NCBI RefSeq assembly: GCF_013170705.1
Contig: NZ_CP033334.1
Span: 620,001-684,000 of the forward strand
Source of the DNA: Mesorhizobium loti
GTDB lineage: Bacteria; Pseudomonadota; Alphaproteobacteria; Rhizobiales; Rhizobiaceae
Reading direction: 5' to 3'
DNA: 64,000 bases
Each line of letters begins with the position of its first letter. The first letter of the stretch is position 1. The translations under genes and the position numbers were made by a program. Below, piece by piece: positions 17,845 to 28,276 of this stretch. The notes below the pieces were generated by a model. That model saw only the letters and a list, made by a program, of their open reading frames with translations, made no database searches and was not told where the DNA came from.

Positions 17845-18456
17845 ATGTCCGAAATCGCCCACCTCGCCGCCACCATCTTCAAGCGCGCCGGCAAGGCAAA
17901 GCGCTTCATCGTCGCCATCGCCGGGCCACCGGGGGCGGGAAAGTCCACATTGTCGGCCGGCCTGCATGACCTGTTGCCGGAAGGGGCGGTGGAAGTCGTG
18001 CCGATGGACGGCTTCCATTATGACGACATCGTGCTCAATGCGCGCGGCCTGCGCGCGCGAAAGGGGGCGCCGGAAACCTTCGACTTTGCCGGCTTCGAAG
18101 CCCTGCTGAAGCGTATCCGGGCCGGCGAACCCGACATCGCGATTCCCGTCTTCGACCGCAACATGGAATTGTCGCGCGCCGCTGCGGCGATCGTCGGCAC
18201 GCAGACGAAATTCATCCTGGTCGAAGGCAACTACCTTCTGCTCGACGAAGAGCCGTGGTCACGGCTGGCGCCGCTGTTCGATTTCTCGATCTTCGTCGAG
18301 GTGCCGCGCAATGAACTCGAGCGGCGCCTGGTGGAGCGCTGGCACGGCCATGGCCGCTCCGACGAGGATGCGCGCGCCTGGATCGCCTCCAATGACATGC
18401 CCAACATCGAACGCGTGTTGGCCCGGCGCCGGGCCGCCGATCTGGTCATTGGTTAA
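17845..18456 (+). CDS. P-loop kinase, FrcK/uridine-kinase-like
   Basis: The start at 17845 follows AGTGGAGG with good spacing; it gives 203 residues. Walker A is GPPGAGKST at about residues 28-36, followed by VEVVPMDGFHYDD, the DGFH motif of the pantothenate/uridine kinase group. LVEGNYLLLDEEPW is the Walker-B-like region and VERWHGHGRSDEDARAW the lid. This set is typical of the nucleoside/nucleotide kinase family and of FrcK-like proteins of rhizobial fructose transport loci. It probably phosphorylates a small metabolite such as a sugar or nucleoside. The neighbouring epimerase-like gene favours a sugar. Confidence 0.8.
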   Translation: MSEIAHLAATIFKRAGKAKRFIVAIAGPPGAGKSTLSAGLHDLLPEGAVEVVPMDGFHYDDIVLNARGLRARKGAPETFDFAGFEALLKRIRAGEPDIAIPVFDRNMELSRAAAAIVGTQTKFILVEGNYLLLDEEPWSRLAPLFDFSIFVEVPRNELERRLVERWHGHGRSDEDARAWIASNDMPNIERVLARRRAADLVIG

Positions 18457-18549
18457 CACGCTTAATTTTCGGTATTTCTGGACGGGAACCTTAAGAGTTT
18501 CGCGTCGTTATCCCTCAGAACCCGTTTGTCCGGCGTAAGGAATTTTCCG

Positions 18550-18858
18550 ATGGCAACCAAGGCAAAAAAACCCGCAAAGACGAGGCCCGCGAAGGCAACC
18601 CAAGCGAAAGCCGGTGCTGGCCCAGCGATTGCCGAACGCTCGAAAGACGCCAAGGGCGCTTTCGGCAAGGCAGCCCCCAGAAAGGTCGTACCGGCCGCGA
18701 AGACGGCCAGCGCGCGCCAACCCGCGCCGGCCAAATCTGGTGCTGTTCGCACGGCGGCGAATATTGCGGCCGGCGCGATGGTCGCCACCGCACGCGGTGC
18801 CGCCTCGCTTGCGGCTTCCGTGATCGGCAGGGGTGGTTCGAAGGCCAAGGCGAAGTAG
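18550..18858 (+). CDS. Lys/Ala-rich histone-H1-like protein
   Basis: This encodes 102 residues from the ATG at 18550 (AAGG upstream). The composition is dominated by Ala, Lys, Arg and Pro with AKKPAK, KARP and AAKTA motifs, like bacterial histone-H1-type proteins and other nucleoid-associated basic tails. A short more hydrophobic Ala/Gly stretch (about 70-92) precedes a final basic KAKAK. It likely binds DNA or another polyanion, which is an inference from charge. No neighbours suggest a pathway. Confidence 0.6.
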   Translation: MATKAKKPAKTRPAKATQAKAGAGPAIAERSKDAKGAFGKAAPRKVVPAAKTASARQPAPAKSGAVRTAANIAAGAMVATARGAASLAASVIGRGGSKAKAK

Positions 18859-18925
18859 GCTTGCGCCGCCTGAACACCACCTGCAAGGGAACATCCTTGC
18901 TCCCACATGATGCGATAGGCCTGTG

Positions 18926-19630
18926 TCAGGCCTTCGCCGGAATGGTCAGGCCCTTCTGCACTGCCGGCCTGGCCAGGCCGCGCTCCAGCCAAGCCGCCAC
19001 ATTGGCGAAATCGTCGAAGCCGACGAGTTCGCGCGCTTCATAGAAGCCGATCAGGTTGCGCACCCAGCCGAGCAGCGAAATGTCGGCGATGGTGTAATCG
19101 TTGCCCATGATCCATTTGCGGCCCTTGAGCCTGCCGTCGAGCACCCCGATCAGCCGCCGCGATTCGTCACGGTATCGCTCCAGTGGGCGCTTGTCGGCGA
19201 TCTCGCGGCCGGCGAATTTGTGGAAGAAGCCGACCTGGCCGAACATCGGCCCGACTGAGGCCATCTGGAAGAAGACCCACTGGATCGTCTCGTAGCGCCG
19301 CGCCGCGTCCGCCGGTATGAGCAGGCCGGTCTTTTCGGCGAGATAGAGCAGGATGGCGCCGGATTCGAACAGGCCGATCGGCTTGCCGTCCGGACCGTCG
19401 GGATCGATGATCGCCGGGATCTTGCCATTGGGATTGAGCGACAGGAATTCCGGCGTCCAGCTTTCGTTCTTGCCGATGTTGATCAGATGCGGCTCATAGG
19501 GCAGGCCGATCTCTTCCAAGGCAATCGAGACCTTGACCCCGTTCGGCGTTGTCGCCGAGTAAAGCTGGATCTGGTCCGGATGCTTGGCCGGCCAACGGGT
19601 TGCGATCGGAAAGGCGGACAGGTCGGCCAT
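18926..19630 (-). CDS. Glutathione transferase of the YfcG/YghU type
   Basis: The start at 19630 follows AGGAG with seven-base spacing; it gives 234 residues, and an in-frame extension to 19702 is less likely. The N-terminal thioredoxin domain has the YSATTPNGVKVSIALEE motif of the YfcG/YghU disulfide-bond reductases, in which Thr/Asn rather than a Cys or Tyr contact glutathione. ESGAILLYLAEK is the glutathione gamma-Glu binding motif (Glu-Ser). The C-terminal half is the all-helical GST domain with GNDYTIADI. It probably reduces disulfides or peroxides with glutathione in the cytoplasm. Confidence 0.87.
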   Translation of the reverse strand: MADLSAFPIATRWPAKHPDQIQLYSATTPNGVKVSIALEEIGLPYEPHLINIGKNESWTPEFLSLNPNGKIPAIIDPDGPDGKPIGLFESGAILLYLAEKTGLLIPADAARRYETIQWVFFQMASVGPMFGQVGFFHKFAGREIADKRPLERYRDESRRLIGVLDGRLKGRKWIMGNDYTIADISLLGWVRNLIGFYEARELVGFDDFANVAAWLERGLARPAVQKGLTIPAKA

Positions 19631-19830
19631 CGAGAAACTCCTGAGCGGGGGGATTTGCGCCAAAGGCGCATGGTGTTGGCGGTGGCCAAGAATTAGGCGC
19701 ACGGTCAGGCGGGATCAATATGGCGGCGACGGTTTCGCCATGCACGGACAGTCAACCGAATCGAACGCGGCGGGCATGGTGTGCGGCCGCCAAGGCGCTC
19801 ACCACCCTCGGCAGGCCACTGCCCCCGTGA

Positions 19831-21039
19831 TCAGATGGCCTTGAACGCCAGCACCGCGTTGGTGCCGCCGAAAGCAAAGCCGTTGCTGATCGCGACGCGC
19901 ACCTTGCGCTCGCGCGCGACATTGGGCGTCACGTCGAGATCGCAATCGGGATCGGGTTCGCGGTAATTCGCGGTCGGCGGTACGATGCCCTCTCGGATAG
20001 CCATGACGCAGGCGATCATTTCCAGTCCGCCCGACGCGCCCAGGCAATGGGCATGCATCGACTTGGTCGATGAAACCGACAGCGAGCGCGCATGCTCGCC
20101 AAAGACACGCTTGATCGCGTTGGTCTCGATCTGGTCGTTGGCCTTGGTGCCGGTGCCGTGCGCGTTGAGATAGTCGATGTCCTCGGGATTCAGTCCGGCA
20201 TCGGCCAGGCAGAAGCGCATTGCCGCTTCCGGTCCCTCGATGGTCGGAGCAACAATGTCCGAGGCATCGGCGGAGAGACCGGCGCCGGCGATTTCGGCGA
20301 GGATGGTGGCGCCGCGCGCCATGGCGTGATCGTAGCTTTCCAGAACCGCCATGCCGGCGCCTTCGCCGAGCACCAAGCCCTGGCGATCGGCCGAGAACGG
20401 CCGGCAGGTATCGGGCGATAGCACCCGCAATGCCTCCCAGCCCTTGAGCACGCCCCAGACCAGCGGCGCCTCGGTGCCGCCGGCCACCATGACGTCGGCG
20501 CGGCCGAGCCGGATCTGGTCGACCGCCGAGGCTATGGCGTGATTGGCCGACGAGCAGGCCGAGGTGACGCCGAAGACCGGCCCACGCAGGCCCAGGTGCA
20601 TGCTGACCTGGCCCGCGGCGGCGCCGGGCATGACCCTGGGCACGGTGAAGATGCCGGCGCGATTCTTGCCCTCGATCAGGATGGCGCGATAGTTTTCCTC
20701 AACCGTCTCAAAGCCGCAGACGCCGATACCGACAATGGTTCCCATGCGATAGGTGTTGTCGGCATGCGTAGCCAATCCCGACTGTTGCAGGGCTTCGCGG
20801 GCGGCGAGCACCGCCAGCAGGCTGAAGCGGTCCATCGACACCAGCTGCTTGCGCTCGATGCCGTGATCGGGCAGCGCCTTGATCTCGCAGCCGGTCTTCA
20901 CCTTCAGGTCGTGCAGGAAGGGATTGTCGATCGGACCTATCGCCGAGCGGCCGGCGCGCATCTCGCCCCAGATCGCCGGCACATCGGTGCCGAGCCCGCA
21001 TAGCCCGCCAAGGCCGGTGATGACGACGCGTCTCAGCAT
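19831..21039 (-). CDS. Beta-ketoacyl-ACP synthase, NodE-like
   Basis: This encodes 402 residues, the typical length of NodE and FabF-type condensing enzymes. The catalytic triad is complete: Cys162 in SACSSAN, His294 in NAHGTGT and His331 in [15 protein letters not shown]. The SMHAHCLGA form of the last motif resembles NodE more than FabF. Such enzymes condense malonyl-ACP with an acyl chain. It starts four bases after the stop of an acyl carrier protein gene that resembles NodF, so the two would make a specialised fatty acyl chain together. No nodABC or nodD gene is in the window, so a role in Nod factor synthesis is not shown; a chromosomal paralogue for another lipid is equally possible. 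Confidence 0.85.
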   Translation of the reverse strand: MLRRVVITGLGGLCGLGTDVPAIWGEMRAGRSAIGPIDNPFLHDLKVKTGCEIKALPDHGIERKQLVSMDRFSLLAVLAAREALQQSGLATHADNTYRMGTIVGIGVCGFETVEENYRAILIEGKNRAGIFTVPRVMPGAAAGQVSMHLGLRGPVFGVTSACSSANHAIASAVDQIRLGRADVMVAGGTEAPLVWGVLKGWEALRVLSPDTCRPFSADRQGLVLGEGAGMAVLESYDHAMARGATILAEIAGAGLSADASDIVAPTIEGPEAAMRFCLADAGLNPEDIDYLNAHGTGTKANDQIETNAIKRVFGEHARSLSVSSTKSMHAHCLGASGGLEMIACVMAIREGIVPPTANYREPDPDCDLDVTPNVARERKVRVAISNGFAFGGTNAVLAFKAI

Positions 21040-21043
21040 TCGG

Positions 21044-21298
21044 TCAGGCTTTTTTCGCGATCAGCGCGCGAACGGCCTCGACCATGTCGCCAACATTCTT
21101 CAAATTGCTCCAGGCATCGACCGTGTTCATCTCGATCTCGATCCCATATTCCTCCTCAAGGTCGAAGATGATCTCGGTCAGCTCCAGCGAATGGATGCCG
21201 AGCGCCGTCAATTCGGTGTTGGTGGTGATTTCCTCGCCGCCAGGCTCGGCATGGGCCTTGATCTTCTCGATGATATCCGTTGCCAGTTGGTCAGCCAT
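21044..21298 (-). CDS. Acyl carrier protein, NodF-like
   Basis: The start at 21298 gives 84 residues; the frame extends upstream but without ACP similarity. The phosphopantetheine Ser is Ser37 in LGIHSLEL. The Asp that precedes this Ser in nearly all ACPs is His here. The C-terminal [19 protein letters not shown] closely follows the NodF pattern. It would carry the growing acyl chain for the ketosynthase encoded directly downstream. The pair forms a two-gene unit divergent from ureD. Confidence 0.85.
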   Translation of the reverse strand: MADQLATDIIEKIKAHAEPGGEEITTNTELTALGIHSLELTEIIFDLEEEYGIEIEMNTVDAWSNLKNVGDMVEAVRALIAKKA

Positions 21299-21500
21299 TC
21301 GGTTTCTTCCCCACTTTGTCGTTTCCCGACGCCAACTGAACAGCGCCTTCTTGTCCTCGATATCAGGCCGCGATCGTCGCCTTATACCCCCGCCAAGCAT
21401 CGCTTGACCGTACCGAGGTGGCTCCCTCTATAGAAACGGAAACGCCATCAAGCAACAAGCTATATATCGACAAAACCGCCGCAGTGCTTAACCTGACGGC

Positions 21501-22343
21501 GTGGATACGATCGAATATACGAAGTTTTCGCCCGCTTTGGCACAGCGCGCCGCCGGCCTGGCACAACTGGGCTGCGCCAGCGCCGATGGCCGCACGCGGC
21601 TGCGGCGCCTCTATCAGGACGGCTCCGCCAAGATAAGGCTGCCGGCCGTTTCGGCCGATCCGCTGGAGGCGGTGCTGATCAACACCGCCGGCGGACTGAC
21701 CGGTGGCGACCGCATCGGCTGGGATGTGGATGTGGGCGCGGATGCCTCGGCGTCGATAACGACCCAGGCCTGCGAGAAGGTCTATCGCGCCGCATCCGAC
21801 CATGCGGAGGTACGGGTCAAGCTGACGGTCGGCGAAAACGGCCGCATCGCCTGGCTGCCGCAGGAAACCATCGTCTTCGACCGGGCAGCCTTCGCCCGCA
21901 CGTTGGATGTCGAGCTTGCCGCCGGGGCGGAGGCGCTGCTGCTGGAGGCCACTCTCTTCGGCCGCCTGGCCATGGGCGAGCGCGCCACGCAAGGTATTTT
22001 TCGTGACCGCTGGCGTGTTCGCCAGGATGGCTTTCTCCTCCATGGCGAGGATTTCCGCGTCGGACCTGACATCGCGGCCCGGCTCGCCCGTCCGGCCGCC
22101 GCCGGCGGCGCGATCGCGGTGGCAACGCTGCTGCTGGTGTCGACACGGGCCGAGGCTCTGCTCGACCCGGTCCGCGAGATCATCGGAGACCAGGGCGGCG
22201 CCAGTTTCTGGAGCGTGAAGGCATCTGGCAAGCTTCTTGCGAGGCTTTACGCCGGGGATGGCTACCAACTGCGCCAGCGGCTGGTTCCGCTTGTCGGATT
22301 GCTCAACGGACGGGCGGGGCTGCCCAAATTATGGTCACTGTGA
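21501..22343 (+). CDS. ureD: Urease accessory protein UreD
   Basis: This encodes 280 residues starting with GTG. The family pattern is clear: [13 protein letters not shown] near residues 59-71, the [11 protein letters not shown] strand, and [15 protein letters not shown]. UreD binds the urease apoenzyme with UreF and UreG and channels nickel to the active site during activation. It is the first gene of the urease locus and is divergent from the nodFE-like pair. The gap to ureA is 13 bases. Confidence 0.95.
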   Translation: MDTIEYTKFSPALAQRAAGLAQLGCASADGRTRLRRLYQDGSAKIRLPAVSADPLEAVLINTAGGLTGGDRIGWDVDVGADASASITTQACEKVYRAASDHAEVRVKLTVGENGRIAWLPQETIVFDRAAFARTLDVELAAGAEALLLEATLFGRLAMGERATQGIFRDRWRVRQDGFLLHGEDFRVGPDIAARLARPAAAGGAIAVATLLLVSTRAEALLDPVREIIGDQGGASFWSVKASGKLLARLYAGDGYQLRQRLVPLVGLLNGRAGLPKLWSL

Positions 22344-22356
22344 TTCGGAAACCTGC

Positions 22357-22659
22357 ATGAACCTGACGCCGAGGGAAAAGGACAAGCTGCTGATCGCCAT
22401 GGCGGCGATCGTGGCACGCAAGCGGCTGGAGCGCGGCGTGAAGCTGAACCATCCGGAAGCGATCGCGCTGATCACCGACTTCGTCGTCGAAGGCGCCCGC
22501 GACGGGCGCCCGGTCGCCGAACTGATGGAGGCCGGCGCCCATATCGTCACCCGCGCGCAGGTGATGGAGGGCATCGCCGAGATGATCCACGACGTGCAGG
22601 TGGAGGCGACCTTTCCCGACGGCACCAAGCTTGTGACCGTGCACGAGCCCATCAGGTGA
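22357..22659 (+). CDS. ureA: Urease gamma subunit UreA
   Basis: This encodes 100 residues, the standard length for the separate gamma subunit. It starts [12 protein letters not shown] and contains [22 protein letters not shown] and the C-terminal [14 protein letters not shown], all family hallmarks. It assembles with UreB and UreC into the urease trimer of trimers that hydrolyses urea to ammonia and carbamate. Unlike the most compact loci, the next urease gene is not adjacent: a DUF1272 gene and a nickel-permease-like gene intervene. Confidence 0.97.
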   Translation: MNLTPREKDKLLIAMAAIVARKRLERGVKLNHPEAIALITDFVVEGARDGRPVAELMEAGAHIVTRAQVMEGIAEMIHDVQVEATFPDGTKLVTVHEPIR

Positions 22660-22673
22660 GGAGGGAAACCGGG

Positions 22674-22928
22674 ATGCTTGAACTGCGCCCAAACTGCGAG
22701 TGCTGCGACAAGGACCTGCCGCCCGAAGCCGAGGATGCGCTGATCTGCACCTTCGAATGCACCTTCTGTGCCGATTGCGTGGAAACCGTGCTGGGCGGCG
22801 TCTGCCCCAATTGCCGCGGAAATTTTTCGGCGCGGCCGATCCGACCGACGGCGATGCTGAAGAAATATCCGGCTTCCGCCAAACGCGTCCTCAAGGCCGA
22901 GGGCTGCGGTCCTCGCAAGGCGGCGTGA
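22674..22928 (+). CDS. DUF1272 zinc-ribbon-like protein
   Basis: The start at 22674 follows a strong GAGGAGGG site; it gives 84 residues. Cys pairs at ECCDKDLP, CTFECTFCADC and CPNC are arranged like a zinc-binding treble-clef or ribbon and match DUF1272. The role of the family is unknown; zinc binding is inferred from the Cys pattern. It sits 14 bases after ureA in the urease locus. Confidence 0.85.
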   Translation: MLELRPNCECCDKDLPPEAEDALICTFECTFCADCVETVLGGVCPNCRGNFSARPIRPTAMLKKYPASAKRVLKAEGCGPRKAA

Positions 22929-22962
22929 ACACCGTGACACTGGAAACGGAAGGCAAATCGAA

Positions 22963-23550
22963 ATGATCCCTGCAAAACGACTGTCCCTCTCGGCGATCCT
23001 GTTTCTGGCGGCGGCAATGCCCGCCTACGCCCATGTCGGCGTCGGTACGACGTCGTCCTTCACGGCCGGCTTCATGCACCCCTTGTCCGGCCTTGACCAT
23101 ATGACCGTGATGATCGCCGTTGGCCTGTGGGCGGCACTCAAGGGCGGCAGAGCGAGCTGGGCGTGGCCGGCCGCCTTTGTCGGCGTCATGCTGGGCGGCG
23201 GCGCCCTTGGCATGGCGCATGTACCGATGCCCTTCGTCGAGCCGGGCATACTGGCCTCCGTCGTGGCGCTGGGACTGCTGGTGGCGCTGGCGGTCGATCT
23301 GCCCGTTTCGGCGGGCGTCGCCATTATCGGCCTGTTCGCGCTGTTCCACGGCCACGCCCATGGCACCGAAGTGCCCGAAAATGCCGGCGGGCTCGAGTAC
23401 ATGGCCGGCTTTGCCGTCGCCACCGTGATGCTCCATGCCGTCGGCATCGCCGCCGGCCTGAGCCTTGGCCTGAGGTTCCGCGGGCTGGCCCGCGTCGCGG
23501 GCGCTGCCTGCGCGGCGATCGGCGTCGGCCTCGCCTTCGGCGTCGTGTGA
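22963..23550 (+). CDS. ureJ: UreJ/HupE family nickel permease-like protein
   Basis: This encodes 195 residues. A signal peptide (about 1-23, ending AYA) precedes His24, followed by six predicted membrane helices. The motifs HPLSGLDHM (about 39-47) and [12 protein letters not shown] (about 125-136) are the HupE/UreJ hallmarks, with His and Asp residues for metal binding. The protein most likely takes up nickel for the urease. It lies between ureA and ureB, five bases before ureB. Confidence 0.92.
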   Translation: MIPAKRLSLSAILFLAAAMPAYAHVGVGTTSSFTAGFMHPLSGLDHMTVMIAVGLWAALKGGRASWAWPAAFVGVMLGGGALGMAHVPMPFVEPGILASVVALGLLVALAVDLPVSAGVAIIGLFALFHGHAHGTEVPENAGGLEYMAGFAVATVMLHAVGIAAGLSLGLRFRGLARVAGAACAAIGVGLAFGVV

Positions 23551-23555
23551 AGTCC

Positions 23556-23861
23556 ATGATCCCTGGCGAAATCATCCCCGCCCAAGGCGACATCGAGCTC
23601 AACAAGGGTCTGCCGACCGTCACCTTGAAAGTCGCCAACAGCGGCGACCGGCCGATCCAGGTCGGTAGCCACTATCATTTCTTCGAAACCAACGAAGGAC
23701 TGAAATTCGACCGCGAACAGGCGCGCGGCATGCGCCTCGACATTGCCGCCGGCACCGCCATGCGCTTCGAGCCAGGCCAGGAGCGCGACGTCACGCTGGT
23801 GCCGCTTGGCGGCAAACGCGAGGTCTATGGATTCCAGCAGAAGGTGATGGGCAAGCTGTGA
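23556..23861 (+). CDS. ureB: Urease beta subunit UreB
   Basis: This encodes 101 residues. It starts MIPGEIIP and contains [14 protein letters not shown] and the C-terminal [14 protein letters not shown], both diagnostic for UreB. The subunit packs against UreA and UreC in the urease holoenzyme. After ureB the plus-strand run is interrupted by two opposite-strand genes, so ureC must have its own promoter or depend on a long read-through transcript. Confidence 0.97.
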   Translation: MIPGEIIPAQGDIELNKGLPTVTLKVANSGDRPIQVGSHYHFFETNEGLKFDREQARGMRLDIAAGTAMRFEPGQERDVTLVPLGGKREVYGFQQKVMGKL

Positions 23862-23875
23862 GTTTTGTGGCGTCT

Positions 23876-23959
23876 CACGCGCGGCGCGAACGGATTCCAA
23901 GGAGGAAGCGCCATACGCGCTCCCCGGGAAAACCGCTTCAGACTTTTCCTGAAATTGCT
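23876..23959. repeat. Intergenic repeat, RIME-like
   Basis: A stretch with CGCGCGGCGCGAACG, GGAAAACCGCTTCAGAC and related words recalls the rhizobial intergenic mosaic element family. It lies between ureB and the convergent gene ending at 23960. Its relation to the copy near 28170 is partial and was judged by eye. Confidence 0.4.
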
Positions 23960-24454
23960 CTAGTCCGACGGTTTGGCGGCCGCATAGATGACGATCTTCC
24001 CCGGATTGTCGAACTCGACGGCCAGAATGTCCTGCGCAAGCACGCGCCGCGAATCGATCGCGTTGTAGAGCAAGGCGTTGGCCTCGATCTCCTTGCGCAG
24101 TTCCGCGACATCATCCCGATGCTGCCGGACCTTGTTCTCGATGACCGCCGGCGGGCCGCCTTCGCTGCGCGCCGCGTCGGTCAGGAACACGATATCGACC
24201 TTGTCGAGCTTGGAGGTCTTGCGCACCGTGCTGATGTTTTCACGCGTGCGGTCGATCGCCGAGGTGACTTTGCCGATTTCAGCGGTGGCCTTGGCCTCTT
24301 CCGCGCTGACTTGGGAGCCGACGATCCGATCGACGGTCTCCGGGCTTTCAAGACCCTGCGCGTTCAGCGCGGCCTGAGGAAAGCTCGCTGCCAGAAACGC
24401 AGTCGCGGCTATGACATACAGCCATCGGCCATCGGGCAAGGTGGTGACGGTCAT
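23960..24454 (-). CDS. Secreted hypothetical protein inside the urease locus
   Basis: This encodes 164 residues of no family I recognise. Residues about 12-33 are a signal peptide ending ALNAQ. The mature part is mostly helical and charged, with a middle region (about 50-80) that could be a coiled coil, and ends in a beta-like ILAVEFDNPGKIVIYAAAK. It lies on the strand opposite to the urease genes between ureB and ureC, in tandem with another small secreted-protein gene. Confidence 0.65.
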   Translation of the reverse strand: MTVTTLPDGRWLYVIAATAFLAASFPQAALNAQGLESPETVDRIVGSQVSAEEAKATAEIGKVTSAIDRTRENISTVRKTSKLDKVDIVFLTDAARSEGGPPAVIENKVRQHRDDVAELRKEIEANALLYNAIDSRRVLAQDILAVEFDNPGKIVIYAAAKPSD

Positions 24455-24568
24455 CGTTCGCTTTCGCAGTTTGTTCCAGCACTCAGGAAACGAAACGACT
24501 CCAGCCCTGCCACGGTTCCCCCCATGATGCGGCCGGCGGACCGAATCTCGGCCCGCCGAGCCATGCCG

Positions 24569-24958
24569 TCAGCTGGCCTTCTTGGTGATCAAGGTCAGCG
24601 CCCCATTGGGTTCCATGCTGGCCGCGACAACCTGCGCCGAGGTCATTCCCTTTGCCTCGAGGGCGGATTTCACCTTGGGTGTGGCATCGATCGAACTGCG
24701 CAGCTTCTGCAGGCCGGCGTCGCCACGCTGGGCGATCACCTGATTGACCTGCGTCTGGGTGTCTTTCGGCAGTTCTGTGATATCGACGATGTTGACGCTC
24801 TGGATCCCCGGCGCGGCCTGCTGACCGCCAGGGGCGGGAGTGGCCGCCTTGGGGGCAGGCGTGGCCGGAGCGGGTTGTTGCGCGGGCTGCTGCTGGGCAC
24901 TGGCGGCACCGGCCAGCATCAGGCTGGCGGCGGCTGCAAGAACTATCGCTTTGCGCAT
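24569..24958 (-). CDS. Secreted Ala/Pro/Gln-rich hypothetical protein
   Basis: The start at 24958 is preceded by GGAAGGAAA and gives 129 residues. Residues 1-22 are a signal peptide (MRKAIVLAAAASLMLAGAASA). A low-complexity linker of Gln, Pro and Ala follows (about 23-53), then a compact domain (about 55-129) with alternating helices. No known family was recognised. It is 114 bases upstream of the other minus-strand secreted gene in the ureB-ureC gap and may be cotranscribed with it. Confidence 0.7.
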   Translation of the reverse strand: MRKAIVLAAAASLMLAGAASAQQQPAQQPAPATPAPKAATPAPGGQQAAPGIQSVNIVDITELPKDTQTQVNQVIAQRGDAGLQKLRSSIDATPKVKSALEAKGMTSAQVVAASMEPNGALTLITKKAS

Positions 24959-25125
24959 GGATTTTCCTTCCATCGATTTGGCAAACGGTCGTTTGGGGGT
25001 GACGTGCTCACCTCAACCGCCAAATGGGATCAGAAGGTGTCGCCCACCGGGTCATTGCGTGACCATTGGATGGCGTCAATGTGCACCCCGGCCTCAACCA
25101 TTCCAAATTTCGGGAGCAATCTCTG

Positions 25126-26838
<1,713 letters not shown>

Positions 26839-26933
26839 TGCTGGATCGGCGACCGAACCGACGGGCGCGAAACCCATTGCGGCAGGTGCCGTGACACCGC
26901 AATATGCGGCTCAATGAAACCGCATGACTTGCC

Positions 26934-27527
26934 ATGGCCACCGAAATAGCCTCCGCCCACGACATCTTCCCGCACATCCGCATCGTCATGGGCATGGTGA
27001 TCGGACTTGGTGTCACCCGCCTGCTGTCGGGGGTGGCCCGTATCATCCAGCATCCCGGCCAGTACCGGCTCTATCCCGTGCATCTGGCCTGGGTCGCCTC
27101 GGTGCTTCTGATGCTGGTGCATTTCTGGTGGTGGGAGTTCGGCCTCTACGCCATCGAGGCATGGACCTTCGGCAAATACCTTTTCATCATCTTCTACGCG
27201 ATCACGCTGTTCCTGCTCTGCGCGCTGCTGTTTCCGGATTCGATGCTGGACTACACAAGCTACGAGGATTTCTTCTATTCGCGCCGCGCCTGGTTCTTCG
27301 GCCTGCTGGCGGCCACCTATCTGCTCGACGTGATCGACACGTTGCTGAAAGGGCCCGAGCATTTCGCCCATTTCGGCAACGAATATCTGTTCCGCACGCC
27401 GATCTTCGTCGCACTCTGCATTGCCGCGATCCTGGTGCGCGACCGCCGCTTTCACACCGCCTTTGTCGCGGCGGCGCTGATCTATCAGATATCGTTCATC
27501 CTGCGGCTCTTCGACACGATCGTATGA
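26934..27527 (+). CDS. Multi-pass membrane protein of unknown function
   Basis: This encodes 197 residues with about six hydrophobic helices (roughly 15-35, 50-68, 82-102, 116-138, 155-170, 178-192). Short polar loops contain several aromatic and acidic residues (YTSYEDFFYSRRAW). I recognise no family. It sits 95 bases after ureC and 44 bases before a GST gene, all on the same strand, so it may be carried on the urease transcript; no link to urease activity is evident. Confidence 0.65.
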   Translation: MATEIASAHDIFPHIRIVMGMVIGLGVTRLLSGVARIIQHPGQYRLYPVHLAWVASVLLMLVHFWWWEFGLYAIEAWTFGKYLFIIFYAITLFLLCALLFPDSMLDYTSYEDFFYSRRAWFFGLLAATYLLDVIDTLLKGPEHFAHFGNEYLFRTPIFVALCIAAILVRDRRFHTAFVAAALIYQISFILRLFDTIV

Positions 27528-27571
27528 CCGCGAGGGATGGTCTAGAGTTGCCGCGAATGCAGGGGCCAACC

Positions 27572-28207
27572 ATGTACAAGGCCGTCGGATCACAGGGCTC
27601 CCGGGTCAGCCGCGTCCTCTGGATGCTCGAGGAACTCGGGCAGCCCTATGAATTCGTCGAAGTCAAATTGCGCTCGCCGGAAGCCTATGCGCTCAACCCA
27701 TCGGGCAAGGTGCCGATCCTCATCGACGGCGAGCTGACGGTGACGGATTCGGCGGCGATCTGCGTCTACCTGGCCGACAAACACGCCGACAAGGGCATGG
27801 GTGCCAATCCAGGTATCGCCGGCCGTGCCGAGATGGATTCCTGGATGCATTTTGCCCAGAGCGAGTTCGAGGCGCCGCTGTGGAACAAATTGCGCCACCG
27901 CTTCCTGCTGCCTAAGGAGGTTCGGGTCGATGTCGGCCCCGCTGCCGCCTACGATTTCGCTTCTGAAACCAAGGCGCTGGACCGCCGGCTTGGCGACAAG
28001 CCGTTTGCGCTCGGCGACCGGTTTTCCGCCGTCGACGTGCTGCTCGGCGACATGGGCGGCTGGGCCCGGGCTGGAAAATTCCCGATCGAGTCCGAGCGCG
28101 TCAACGCCTATTTCGACCGGGTGCTTTCGCGCCCTGCCCGCGCGCGGGCGCAAGCCAATGCATCGGCCCGAAAATCGGAATCGATTTCCGGAAAGCATGA
28201 TGCATAG
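27572..28207 (+). CDS. Glutathione S-transferase family protein with repeat-encoded tail
   Basis: The start at 27572 follows AGGGG with seven-base spacing and gives 211 residues. The N-terminal thioredoxin-like domain has SQGSRVSRVLWMLEELG and, after NPSGKVPIL, the DSAAICVYLADK motif (Asp-Ser for the gamma-Glu of glutathione). The C-terminal domain is helical with ALGDRFSAVDVLLGD. The last 18 or so residues (RKSESISGKHDA end) are encoded by sequence that belongs to an intergenic repeat, so the C-terminus has probably been extended by element insertion. It lies between ureC and ureE. Confidence 0.82.
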   Translation: MYKAVGSQGSRVSRVLWMLEELGQPYEFVEVKLRSPEAYALNPSGKVPILIDGELTVTDSAAICVYLADKHADKGMGANPGIAGRAEMDSWMHFAQSEFEAPLWNKLRHRFLLPKEVRVDVGPAAAYDFASETKALDRRLGDKPFALGDRFSAVDVLLGDMGGWARAGKFPIESERVNAYFDRVLSRPARARAQANASARKSESISGKHDA

Positions 28208-28262
28208 ATTCAAAAATGTCAGAGCGTCCCTTGCGCGTCCAAGAGGACGCGCGGCGCTCCAA
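28165..28262. repeat. RIME-like intergenic repeat with GC-rich hairpin
   Basis: The element starts inside the GST gene (AATCGGAATCGATTTCCGG) and runs through TCAGAGCGTCCCTTGCG. A perfect hairpin GCGCGTCC-AAGA-GGACGCGC is near 28235-28254. This word order is a common intergenic repeat in Mesorhizobium. It lies just before ureE. Confidence 0.6.
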
Positions 28263-28276
28263 TGCGGAGCCATGAA

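Noticed and set aside
19831..21298. A symbiotic nod gene region
   Set aside because: Only the NodE/NodF-like pair is present; no nodABC, nodD, nod box or nif gene is in the window, so it is not called a nodulation locus and no nod symbols were given.
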